Assembly: GCA_020635715.1 (NCBI GenBank)
Contig: JACJZG010000007.1
Coordinates: forward strand, 62,001 to 126,000
Source: Flavobacteriales bacterium
GTDB lineage: Bacteria > Bacteroidota > Bacteroidia > Flavobacteriales_F > PHOS-HE28
DNA: 64,000 bases
Direction of reading: 5' to 3'
The position numbers were made by a program, and so were the translations under genes. This document shows positions 54,989 to 62,074 of the stretch, one piece after another. The notes under the pieces were generated by a model, which was not told the origin of the DNA, ran no database searches, and was given only the letters and a program-made list of their open reading frames with translations. Within the stretch, counting starts at the first letter, position 1. Each line of letters starts with the position of its first letter.

Positions 54989-55465
54989 TCAGTTCTGATC
55001 CAGTTTCTTGACCATCGTAAGAATGGTTGCCAACGCAACCGTTTCCCCCGTTTCATCCACCACATCCACCAACCACTTCACGATCCCCCGCGCCACATCC
55101 GCGCCCTTGGGTGAGTCGGCGGTCTTCGGCCGTTTCTTCCGCCCTCGCCAAAGCGCTTCGGCGGACGAAGCCTGATCGAGCTTCTCGCGGCAGGTGAACT
55201 TCACCTGCCCCGGGTCAAGCTCGGGGTGACAGGTGGAGCCGGGGTAGATGGGTCCCGCTGAGGCGGGATTTCGCTGCCGCTCAACTTGCGAGCGGCATTC
55301 CTCGATGCCGTAGTTGAGGAGCACCGGGCTTTTTGGCGGGGCCACGCCCTTTGGCAGGCTGAGGGTGTGGCCAGCGGTACGGCTGGGCACGACGGCTGTT
55401 CGCGGAACGTGATAAGCTTGCGCCGGGCCATGACCCAGGGCGAAGCGGGGCGCGTTCATGCTCAT
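54989..55465 (-). pseudogene. paaZ 3'-end copy 2 (longest, with three in-frame inserts)
   Basis: A 158-codon frame. Its last 115 codons align with the MaoC C-terminus of PaaZ: PVLLNYGIEECR, YPGST, VKFTCREKLDQ, KRPKTADSPKGADVARGIV and KWLVDVVDETGETVALATIL. Three palindrome-like inserts of about 30, 21 and 33 nt (near 55250-55293, 55204-55231 and 55138-55171) keep the frame. The first 40 codons are not paaZ-like. The frame's ATG overlaps the DUF5615 stop, so it may still be translated. Confidence 0.85.
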
Positions 55466-55812
55466 CGGACCGTGATGCCATTACGGTCCAACTCGATCAA
55501 GCCCCCGTCTTTAAGCGCTTCGCACATCAGGTCGAGGTAGTTCATGATGAGGAGGATCAGCTCGGAGTTCCGGATGTTGCCTGTACCCACATACACCAAC
55601 CGCTTCGGTTCTCCCTTCACCTCGTAAGCAGCGATGAAATCGGCATCCTTGGTCACGACCACCGCCCCTTCGCGGTCGGCGTGTGCGATGATGGCCTGGT
55701 CCGTGGTGAGATGCCCTTGCGGCAACTCTGAAGCATGAAGGGCGTGATGGCCGCGCTTCTTGAACGCCGTGGCCAGCTGATGCGGCAGCTGGGTGTCCAC
55801 CAGCCAGTTCAC
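55462..55812 (-). CDS. DUF5615 PIN-like toxin
   Basis: 116 residues. MNWLVDTQLPHQLATAFKKR, Asp-rich DQAIIAHADREGAVVVTKDADF and RLVYVGTGNIRNSELILLI are typical of DUF5615, PIN-like RNase-fold proteins that pair with DUF433 antitoxins. The conserved acids (Asp6, Asp38-area, Asp56-Asp58 area) are kept, so the nuclease is likely active. Overlaps the DUF433 stop by 4 nt (ATGA) and is followed by the tail copy 2 frame. Confidence 0.88.
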   Translation of the reverse strand: MNWLVDTQLPHQLATAFKKRGHHALHASELPQGHLTTDQAIIAHADREGAVVVTKDADFIAAYEVKGEPKRLVYVGTGNIRNSELILLIMNYLDLMCEALKDGGLIELDRNGITVR

Positions 55813-56051
55813 TGCGCCGCGCGGTGGATGGATTTCACCTCGGTGACCTTGGCTGCGAATGCCAGGCAGGCCAGGAAGTCATCCTTCTCCAATTCGGGAT
55901 GGTCGCGCATGATATCCTCGGTGCTCATGCCACTGGCCATCAGCTCCAACACGTTCTGAACTGGCCAGCGCATGCCGCGCACCACAGCCTTGCCGTGGCA
56001 GATGTTCGGATCGGTGGTAATGCGGGAAAGAAGGTCGACAGGACTGCTCAT
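55809..56051 (-). CDS. DUF433 antitoxin
   Basis: 80 residues. MSSPVDLLSRITTDPNICHG, KAVVRGMRWPVQNVLELMASG and HPELEKDDFLACLAFA match DUF433, a small HTH-like antitoxin family. Forms a toxin-antitoxin pair with the overlapping DUF5615 gene; likely autoregulated. Confidence 0.9.
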   Translation of the reverse strand: MSSPVDLLSRITTDPNICHGKAVVRGMRWPVQNVLELMASGMSTEDIMRDHPELEKDDFLACLAFAAKVTEVKSIHRAAQ

Positions 56052-56061
56052 GCTATCAAAG

Positions 56062-56211
56062 TTAGGTGGTCTTCGGCCTTGCGGCGCTCAGCACTTCGGT
56101 CAAGGACCTTCGCTTGAGCTTGCCGGTACGGATGCGCTCCACTTGCACCAAAGCCTTTGCGAGCTTGCTGCGTAGTTCCTGAACTTGCCGTTGGTGCCTC
56201 GTATGCACCAT
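56062..56211 (-). CDS. 49-residue basic protein of unknown function
   Basis: ATG at 56211, TAA at 56062. MVHTRHQRQVQELRSKLAKA and KLKRRSLTEVLSAARP are basic and helical. The ATG is 4 nt after the stop of tail copy 1 and the frame ends 10 nt before the DUF433 ATG. It could be the rest of a longer gene or a short regulator of the toxin-antitoxin pair. Confidence 0.5.
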   Translation of the reverse strand: MVHTRHQRQVQELRSKLAKALVQVERIRTGKLKRRSLTEVLSAARPKTT

Positions 56212-56215
56212 GTGT

Positions 56216-56308
56216 TCAGTTCTGATCAAGCTTCTTTAAAATCGTGAGGATAGTGGCCAGTGCCACGGTCTCGCCCGTTTCATCCACCACGTCCACCACG
56301 TACTTCAT
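56216..56308 (-). pseudogene. paaZ 3'-end copy 1 (30-codon intact frame)
   Basis: Minus strand encodes M-KYVVDVVDETGETVALATI-LTILKKLDQN-stop, almost identical in protein to the end of PaaZ, but with many silent differences. The frame begins with ATG two bases after the stop of the preceding gene. Short and intact; either a displaced paaZ end or a translated peptide. Confidence 0.88.
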
Positions 56309-56309
56309 T

Positions 56310-56762
56310 TCAGATCGCTAGTTCAGGCACAAAGCCTGTGAGGACTTCCTTCACAGTCCCGGAACGCTTCTCTACGGTGAATCCATCTGCCAGTACTTCA
56401 AGCATGTCATCATGGAAGCAGAGGATGTAGTGCTTCACAGAAGCCCATCGCGTTGGGTCGTATCGGTCATGCACGCTGTGGACCTTCTGCAGTTCCTTCA
56501 GCCAAGCTGAATTCTCCACCTCGTGAGCGCTGTAGGGATCAAGGCCCTTCCCATAAAGTGGGTGCCCGGATAGGATCTCATCGTTGATCCCGCTGAACCG
56601 ATGAGCCCGATCGCGATGGAAGGTAACAACGCCAACGCTTTCCTCTTCTTCAAGGGCAACGTTGTACAAAAGGGTCAAACCTCTATCGCTGGCAAGAACC
56701 ACCGGGCAAGTTGCACCCGCGCTCCATTTCGGCTCCCAAGCAATGACACGCGCCCGCTCCAT
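56310..56762 (-). CDS. protein of unknown function inserted behind paaZ
   Basis: 150 residues from the ATG at 56762 (MERARVIAWEPKWSAG), which lies 2 nt after the paaZ TGA (TGATCATG). SVGVVTFHRDRAHRFSGIND, HPLYGKGLDPYSAHEVENS and KHYILCFHDDMLEVLA form a recognisable small-protein pattern seen in scattered bacteria, function unknown (perhaps an immunity-type protein). Its stop touches tail copy 1. Confidence 0.75.
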   Translation of the reverse strand: MERARVIAWEPKWSAGATCPVVLASDRGLTLLYNVALEEEESVGVVTFHRDRAHRFSGINDEILSGHPLYGKGLDPYSAHEVENSAWLKELQKVHSVHDRYDPTRWASVKHYILCFHDDMLEVLADGFTVEKRSGTVKEVLTGFVPELAI

Positions 56763-56764
56763 GA

Positions 56765-58831
56765 TCAATTCTGATCCAGCTTCTTCACCATGGTGAGGAT
56801 AGTGGCCAAGGCAACCGTTTCCCCAGTTTCATCAACCACATCCACCAGCCACTTCACGATCCCCCGCGCCACATCCGCACCCTTCGGTGAGTCGGCGGTC
56901 TTCGGCCGTTTCTCCTGGTCCAGCTTCTCCCTGCACGTGAACTTCACCTTGATCGTTGATCCCGGGTACACCGGCTTCAAGAAGCGGCACTCCTCGATGC
57001 CGTAGTTGAGGAGCACCGGGCCCTTCGGTGGATCCACGAAGAGGCCCGCCGCCCGGCTGAGGATGAAGTAGCCATGCGCCACGCGACCGGTGAAGGGCGT
57101 GCCGTCCAAGGCGTTCTCATCCATGTGCGCATAGAAGCGGTCGCCGCTCAGCGCGGCGAAGTCCTCGATGTTCTGCAGCGTCACCAGGTGGGTCTCACTG
57201 ATCAGCGTGTCGCCGATGTTCAGCTCTTCGAAGTGCAGCTGGAAGGGATGCTTCTCGGTGATGTGGTAGGTGGCGCCCTGCTGGTATTGCTGGGTGAGGG
57301 CGGTGATCATGCTGGGGTGGCCCTGGATGGCGGTGCGCTGCAGGTAGTGCATCACGCCGCGCTTGCCGCCCATCTCTTCGCCGCCGCCCGCGCGACCGGG
57401 CCCTCCGTGTACCAATGTGGCCAACGGACTGCCGTGGCCGGTGTTCTCCTTGGCCATGTCGCGGTTGAGCACCAGCATGCGGCCGTGGTGGCTGGCCGCG
57501 CCCCAGACGAATTGTTGCGCGTACTTGTCGTTGTGCGTGGCGATGGTTGCCACGAGCGAGCCCTTGCCGAGCTTGCTGAGCGCCACGGCATCGTCGAGGT
57601 CCTTGTAGGGCATCAAGGTGCTCACCGGACCGAAGGCCTCCACGTTGTGGCTCACCTGGTTCTTCCAGGGATCGTTGTTGTAGAGCAGGATGGGGCTCAT
57701 GAAGGCACCCTTCGCCGCGTCGGCACCGGTCACGTTCACGCTGTCCGGATCGCCGAAGACCACTTGCGAACCTTTCAGCAGTTCGCCGAGCGCGCGCTTC
57801 ACTTCCTCGCGCTGCGTCTTCCCCGCCAGCGCGCCCATGCGTACACCTTCCGCACGCGGGTCGCCGATCACGGTGCTGCCGAGGCGCTTGCCCAGGGCGA
57901 TCTGCACATCCTCCAGCACGTTCTCGGGCACCATGATGCGCCGCGCGCCGGTGCAGCGTTGGCCGCACTTGAGCGTGATCTCGCGCGTGACCTCCTTGAT
58001 GAAGAGGTCGAACTCCTCGGTGCCCGGCACGGCGTCGGGGCCGAGCACGATGGCGTTGAGGCTGTCGGCCTCCATGTTGAAGGGCACGCTCTCGTCCACG
58101 ATGCGTGGGTGGCGCTTGAGCATGCGGCCCGTGCTGGCGCTGCCGGTGAAGGTGACCACGTCCTGCTGCATCACGTGGTCCAGCAGCCCATCGGCGCTGC
58201 CGCAGATGAGCTGGATGGCGCCCTCGGGCACGATGCCGCTGGCCACGATGTCCTTCACCATGGCCTCGGTGAGGTAGCTGGTGACGGTGGCGGGCTTCAC
58301 CACGGCGGGCACGCCGGCCATCCAGTTCACCGCCACCTTCTCCAGCATGCCCCAGATGGGGAAGTTGAAGGCGTTGATGTGCACGGCCACGCCCTCCTTG
58401 GGCACCATGATGTGGTGACCGATGAAGGTGCCGTTCTTGCTGGTCTTGATGGCCTCGCCGTCCACATAGAAGGGCATGTTGCCCAGCGTGCGGCGCAGGC
58501 TCGCGTTGGCGAAGAGGTTGCCGATGCCGCCCTCGATGTCCACCCAGCTATCGGGCTTGGTGGCGCCGGTCTTGTAGCTGATCTGGTAGTACTTGTCCTT
58601 GCGCTCCATCAGGTGGAGGGCGAGGGCCTTGAGCATGCGGCCCCGCTCGGGGAAGGTCATTTTACGCAGGGGTGGGCCGCCCACCTCACGGCCGTACTTC
58701 AGCATCGCGCCGAAGTCGAGTCCGCCGGAGGAGGTGGTGGCGATCAGTTCGCCGGTGGAGGCGTCAACGAGTTCCGCTTGCTTGCCTGAACCGGCCACCC
58801 ATTGGCCAGCGATGTAGTTCTTCAGTTGCAT
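56765..58831 (-). CDS. paaZ: bifunctional PaaZ: oxepin-CoA hydrolase / 3-oxo-5,6-dehydrosuberyl-CoA semialdehyde dehydrogenase
   Basis: 688 residues, full length. N-terminal aldehyde dehydrogenase domain (1 to about 520) with FNMEAD (Glu254) and the catalytic Cys293 in KCGQRCTGARR; C-terminal MaoC-type hydratase domain (about 545-688) with LSGDRFYAHMDENA and GRVAHGYFILSRAAG. PaaZ opens the oxepin ring of the phenylacetate pathway and oxidises the aldehyde. No other paa gene is in the window. The last 33 codons (from GIVKWLV) are copied five times downstream. A 21-bp-arm hairpin lies upstream. Confidence 0.96.
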   Translation of the reverse strand: MQLKNYIAGQWVAGSGKQAELVDASTGELIATTSSGGLDFGAMLKYGREVGGPPLRKMTFPERGRMLKALALHLMERKDKYYQISYKTGATKPDSWVDIEGGIGNLFANASLRRTLGNMPFYVDGEAIKTSKNGTFIGHHIMVPKEGVAVHINAFNFPIWGMLEKVAVNWMAGVPAVVKPATVTSYLTEAMVKDIVASGIVPEGAIQLICGSADGLLDHVMQQDVVTFTGSASTGRMLKRHPRIVDESVPFNMEADSLNAIVLGPDAVPGTEEFDLFIKEVTREITLKCGQRCTGARRIMVPENVLEDVQIALGKRLGSTVIGDPRAEGVRMGALAGKTQREEVKRALGELLKGSQVVFGDPDSVNVTGADAAKGAFMSPILLYNNDPWKNQVSHNVEAFGPVSTLMPYKDLDDAVALSKLGKGSLVATIATHNDKYAQQFVWGAASHHGRMLVLNRDMAKENTGHGSPLATLVHGGPGRAGGGEEMGGKRGVMHYLQRTAIQGHPSMITALTQQYQQGATYHITEKHPFQLHFEELNIGDTLISETHLVTLQNIEDFAALSGDRFYAHMDENALDGTPFTGRVAHGYFILSRAAGLFVDPPKGPVLLNYGIEECRFLKPVYPGSTIKVKFTCREKLDQEKRPKTADSPKGADVARGIVKWLVDVVDETGETVALATILTMVKKLDQN

Positions 58832-58864
58832 GGGAGCGAAGTTCGGGAGGAAAGGCTATCCGCC

Positions 58865-58928
58865 GATGGCGCAGATGACACAGATGAATGCCAAGCTGTT
58901 CTGAGCTATCTGTGACATCGGCGCCATC
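58865..58928. repeat. inverted repeat upstream of paaZ
   Basis: Arms GATGGCGCAGATGACACAGAT (58865-58885, first 20 or so bases) and its reverse complement at 58908-58928 match at 19 of 21 positions with a 22-nt spacer. Words GCAGATGA/CACAGATG are of the type repeated in intergenic regions of many environmental bacteria. It could fold in RNA upstream of the paaZ start. Confidence 0.8.
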
Positions 58929-58971
58929 TGTGGATGAATGGCATTTAGGCGTGTCGGCTCGTCCATCGGCT

Positions 58972-59107
58972 CGCTCAGGATGCCGCCTAAGTCGAGGCCG
59001 CCTGTAACGGTGGTGTTGATGAACTCGCCGGTGAAGGCGTCGTGGAGTTCGGCGTGGGAGCCGATGCCTTTGGCCCAGGAACCGGCGATATGATCCTCCA
59101 ACTGCAC
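58972..59107 (-). pseudogene. paaZ 5'-end remnant
   Basis: From a GTG at 59107 the minus strand reads VQLEDHIAGSWAKGIGSHAE, LHDAFTGEFINTTVTGGLDL and GGIL. This aligns with the first 44 residues of the intact PaaZ (MQLKNYIAGQWVAGSGKQAE...) at 24 of 44 positions. After that the frame loses resemblance. It is a divergent paaZ start just upstream of the intact gene, so the locus holds broken paaZ pieces on both sides. Confidence 0.75.
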
Positions 59108-59174
59108 GCGTCCCTTGCCGGATAGTCGGGAGGATCGAAGTTCGGCCCGGGTGACGGTAACTTCCTGACCTCCA

Positions 59175-60416
59175 TCACGGCACATACACCCGCCCTTGGT
59201 AGCGCCTTCCATCATCCGTGAGCAATTCCCAAAGCAAGGCTCCGCCGGGGCAGCCGAACCGCGACACGGAACCCGTGATCCGCGTGGAACGCAGCAGCCT
59301 TCCGGAGAGGTCGTGGAGCGTGAAGAGGCCGGCGGAGGAAGGCGCCACGACCTCGAGCATGCCGGGAGCCACGGAGCGTATTGCTGCAACACGATCCTCG
59401 ACTTCCGCGATGCCCACACCGCTGACATGCCAGACCACCTGCGTCCAACTCCACGTATCGGTGAAGCCACAGAGGTCGGTGTAGGTATGTGTGAATTCGT
59501 AGGATCCGGGTTCGAGCGCGAAGACGGGCTGCTGTGCGGTGCTGCTCTGCCCGTTGGAGCAGGTCCAAAGATGCTGGCCCTCGCCCGGATGGAAGAGGGT
59601 GAGGGTGCTGGGTGGTGCCAGATCGGAACCGCTGATGTGCGCGCTCATGCCGGGCGATCCGAAGAGGCGCCACGTATCGGCACTGTCCAGCACAGCGGAA
59701 CTGGCGATGGTCTGCAGGGCCGTTGCGACCTCTTGTTCCAAGGCGCTGGTGAACGGGGCACCCGAACAGGAGCTTTGGAAGATGGTCGTGTAGAAGACGC
59801 AGGCGGCCAGGTAGGTGCCGGCAGGGGTGGGGTGGCTGCCATCGGCTTCGTACAGGTCGATATCGGGTCGTTCCGTACGGACCCGTTGCCAGGCCGCACC
59901 CACGGCGGCCGCGCGCCCGAAGTTCTCCTCGGTCATGAGCAGATAGCGTTCGCGCAGGAGGTCCTGCATGCCTTGGTAGGTGCATACCGGCGGCCAGGTC
60001 GGGCATTGCTGCTCGTCCCCGTTCTCGCGCCCCCAGGTCATGTAGAAGACAGGAAGGGTGCATTCGTGGTTCAGCTTGATCAAGTCCACCAAGGCCCGCG
60101 CGGCACCGAGGCAGCTGGCGAGCGCCGTGTTGCTCGGATGGACGGAGGGGATCTGGCTTTGCTCCTGCAACACCACCACATCCCAGGGTCGTGCATTGAT
60201 CGCGTTGAGGGTGGGGCCGTACTCCCGATGCTGCTCCAACCGGAACCCACCGGGCGCGGAAAGGTCCACCTCCACCGTGTCACCGAGCGAGAGCGCCAGG
60301 AGCCTGAACGTGTTGGGCAGGTCGTTCTGGGTGGTGTAGCTGTTGCCGATGAAGAGTACGCTGGTGTGCGCTGGCAGGAAGGCGGGAAGCAGGATGAAGA
60401 CCGGGATCAGCCGCAT
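59175..60416 (-). CDS. exported SGNH/GDSL-type hydrolase with T9SS-like tail
   Basis: 413 residues. Signal peptide (LIPVFILLPAFLPAHTS). SGNH block I SVLFIGNSYTTQNDLP with the nucleophile Ser, and block V ADGSHPTPAGTYLAAC with Asp/His, are clear (DUF4886-like group). A C-terminal beta-sandwich ending in SVSRFGCPGGALLWELLTDD looks like a T9SS type A sorting domain, though short. Probably a secreted esterase or acyl hydrolase. Monocistronic, divergent from the next gene. Confidence 0.85.
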   Translation of the reverse strand: MRLIPVFILLPAFLPAHTSVLFIGNSYTTQNDLPNTFRLLALSLGDTVEVDLSAPGGFRLEQHREYGPTLNAINARPWDVVVLQEQSQIPSVHPSNTALASCLGAARALVDLIKLNHECTLPVFYMTWGRENGDEQQCPTWPPVCTYQGMQDLLRERYLLMTEENFGRAAAVGAAWQRVRTERPDIDLYEADGSHPTPAGTYLAACVFYTTIFQSSCSGAPFTSALEQEVATALQTIASSAVLDSADTWRLFGSPGMSAHISGSDLAPPSTLTLFHPGEGQHLWTCSNGQSSTAQQPVFALEPGSYEFTHTYTDLCGFTDTWSWTQVVWHVSGVGIAEVEDRVAAIRSVAPGMLEVVAPSSAGLFTLHDLSGRLLRSTRITGSVSRFGCPGGALLWELLTDDGRRYQGRVYVP

Positions 60417-60527
60417 GCCGTCAAGGTATTGGTGCGTTCGCGGGCACCATCACTGCTGGTGGTCGTTGGTTCATTCGGTGAGGGTTGGTGTCGTTCTCCC
60501 CATGACCCGAACACTCCTTCAGCAGCC

Positions 60528-60535
60528 TACCTTCG
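60528..60535 (+). promoter_or_regulatory. putative -7 box
   Basis: TACCTTCG, 18 nt before the ATG at 60554; identical to the box in front of rlmI. Confidence 0.45.
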
Positions 60536-60553
60536 ATGGAGAACCAGCATACC

Positions 60554-62026
60554 ATGAAGCATATCAACGCTCTTCTCCTCGCGCTTCTACTTTCCAACGC
60601 GGCCCACGCGCAGACCGGCAACTACAGCCTCAACGCCAGCAGCGCCCTCAAGGTGGTGAACGTCGGTCCGGATGATGAGATGCTCGTGGTGGAGCGCCGC
60701 TTCGGTTTCGACAGTGCCTACGTGGAACTGCTGCATGCCGACGCCGACTGGACCTCCACAGCGCTGGCCTCCTACCGCTTCAACGCGGGGCTCTATTTCC
60801 TCTTCGATGCGGCGCGGCTCACATTGGGCACGCTCGTATCGGGACTCTTTCCCACACCGGGTGCATCATCGCTGCTTCTGCTGAACGACGACGGAAGCAT
60901 CGCCTGGTCGAAGACGATCAGCGGCATGGAGGGTTCGCAGCGCCGCTTTCCCAAGCTCTTCGCGGAAGGTGATGACTTCGTGGCCTATTCCAATACGGAT
61001 GGCTTCTTCTCGGATCTGTTCTATCGTTTGGAAGGCGATGCGGGCGGAACGACCTGGAGCGCGATGGAGATCAGCACCAACGACGACGCGCCTCAACGGA
61101 TCTACGAGGGCGTGGCCACAGGTACGGCGGGCGAGCACATCCTGGTGGGTGCGCGTACCGCTTTCGGTGAGGCGCAGATCCTCATAACCCGCATCAACAG
61201 CAGCGGCGTGGTGTGGATGAAGCAGTACGACCTGAACAGCCCGGAGACGCAGTTCGAGGAAGCCGTGGACGCCATCAAGTTGAGCAACGGCGACTTCGCA
61301 TGCGTGATGACCGCGCGAGAGACGGCCACCACCACCGCCGCCTTCGTCATGCGTTTCATGAACGATGGCACGCCCGTGTGGACCACCAAGCTCAGCGAGG
61401 GTTCCGGGCTCTTCGGTTCGGCACTGACAGAGTTGTCCGATGGCAGCATCCTGGTGGCGGCATCTGCAGCGACGCAGCCGCGGGTGATCAGATTGGCAGC
61501 GAACGGTGAGCTGATGTGGGCCACGGCCTGCACCACCTGCTTCGGCGGTCTTGGTTCCTTCGTACGCACCGGCACCGGAGCGCTGATCGGTCACAACGGC
61601 GGCACCATTTTCGAATTCACTGAGGAGGGCATCGCATGCGACTTCACTACCACCAATGCGGTGAGCGCTGCACCCTATGCACCGGTGGTCACCGCGCTTG
61701 TTGCCAGCTCGACGCCGGTCACGCTCACCGCTGGCGATGTGCCCATGTTCACCCGTGTGCCGGTGAACGCGCTCACGCAGGGATGTGTGCTCAGCAGTGT
61801 ACAGGAACGGGCGGGCACCACCGACCTTCAGGCCTGGCCAACGCCCACGCGGGACATCGTGCGGCTCGCCGGTGTGGGTAGTGGCGAACCCTTTGTGCTG
61901 CGTGCCATGGATGGCCGCACGATCAGCACCGGCAGCTATCGCGATGGCATCGACCTGCGCGACCTGCCGTCGGGCATGTACGTGGTGGAGATGTTGAAGA
62001 GCAGCGCGAGGGTGATGCGGGAGTAG
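60554..62026 (+). CDS. secreted protein with T9SS type A sorting domain
   Basis: 490 residues from the ATG at 60554 (MKHINALLLALLLSNAAHAQ, signal peptide). The body is beta-propeller-like: repeated units such as GEAQILITRINSSGVVWMKQ and SNGDFACVMTARETATTTA. The C-terminal 65 residues (LQAWPTPTRDIVRLAGVGSG, then FVLRAMDGRTI and DLPSGMYVVEML) are a standard type A sorting domain. Cell-surface or secreted; ligand unknown. Confidence 0.85.
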   Translation: MKHINALLLALLLSNAAHAQTGNYSLNASSALKVVNVGPDDEMLVVERRFGFDSAYVELLHADADWTSTALASYRFNAGLYFLFDAARLTLGTLVSGLFPTPGASSLLLLNDDGSIAWSKTISGMEGSQRRFPKLFAEGDDFVAYSNTDGFFSDLFYRLEGDAGGTTWSAMEISTNDDAPQRIYEGVATGTAGEHILVGARTAFGEAQILITRINSSGVVWMKQYDLNSPETQFEEAVDAIKLSNGDFACVMTARETATTTAAFVMRFMNDGTPVWTTKLSEGSGLFGSALTELSDGSILVAASAATQPRVIRLAANGELMWATACTTCFGGLGSFVRTGTGALIGHNGGTIFEFTEEGIACDFTTTNAVSAAPYAPVVTALVASSTPVTLTAGDVPMFTRVPVNALTQGCVLSSVQERAGTTDLQAWPTPTRDIVRLAGVGSGEPFVLRAMDGRTISTGSYRDGIDLRDLPSGMYVVEMLKSSARVMRE

Positions 62027-62074
62027 GGTGGGTGGCGCTGCTTGTCCCCCTATAGCCGGCCAAGAGCAGCCCCG

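Noticed and set aside
54713..56762. Toxin-antitoxin pair as sole explanation of the paaZ region
   Set aside because: Only one of five inter-tail segments carries a recognisable TA pair; the others hold membrane proteins and unknowns.
52425..56767. Classical integron cassette array
   Set aside because: The sites between genes are protein-coding paaZ ends, not attC hairpins, and there is no IntI gene in the window.
57074..58789. Long plus-strand open frame (571 codons) opposite paaZ
   Set aside because: Its product is His/Ala/Gly-rich without family features, and it is the mirror of paaZ, whose domains are unmistakable. GC-rich genes create such antisense frames.
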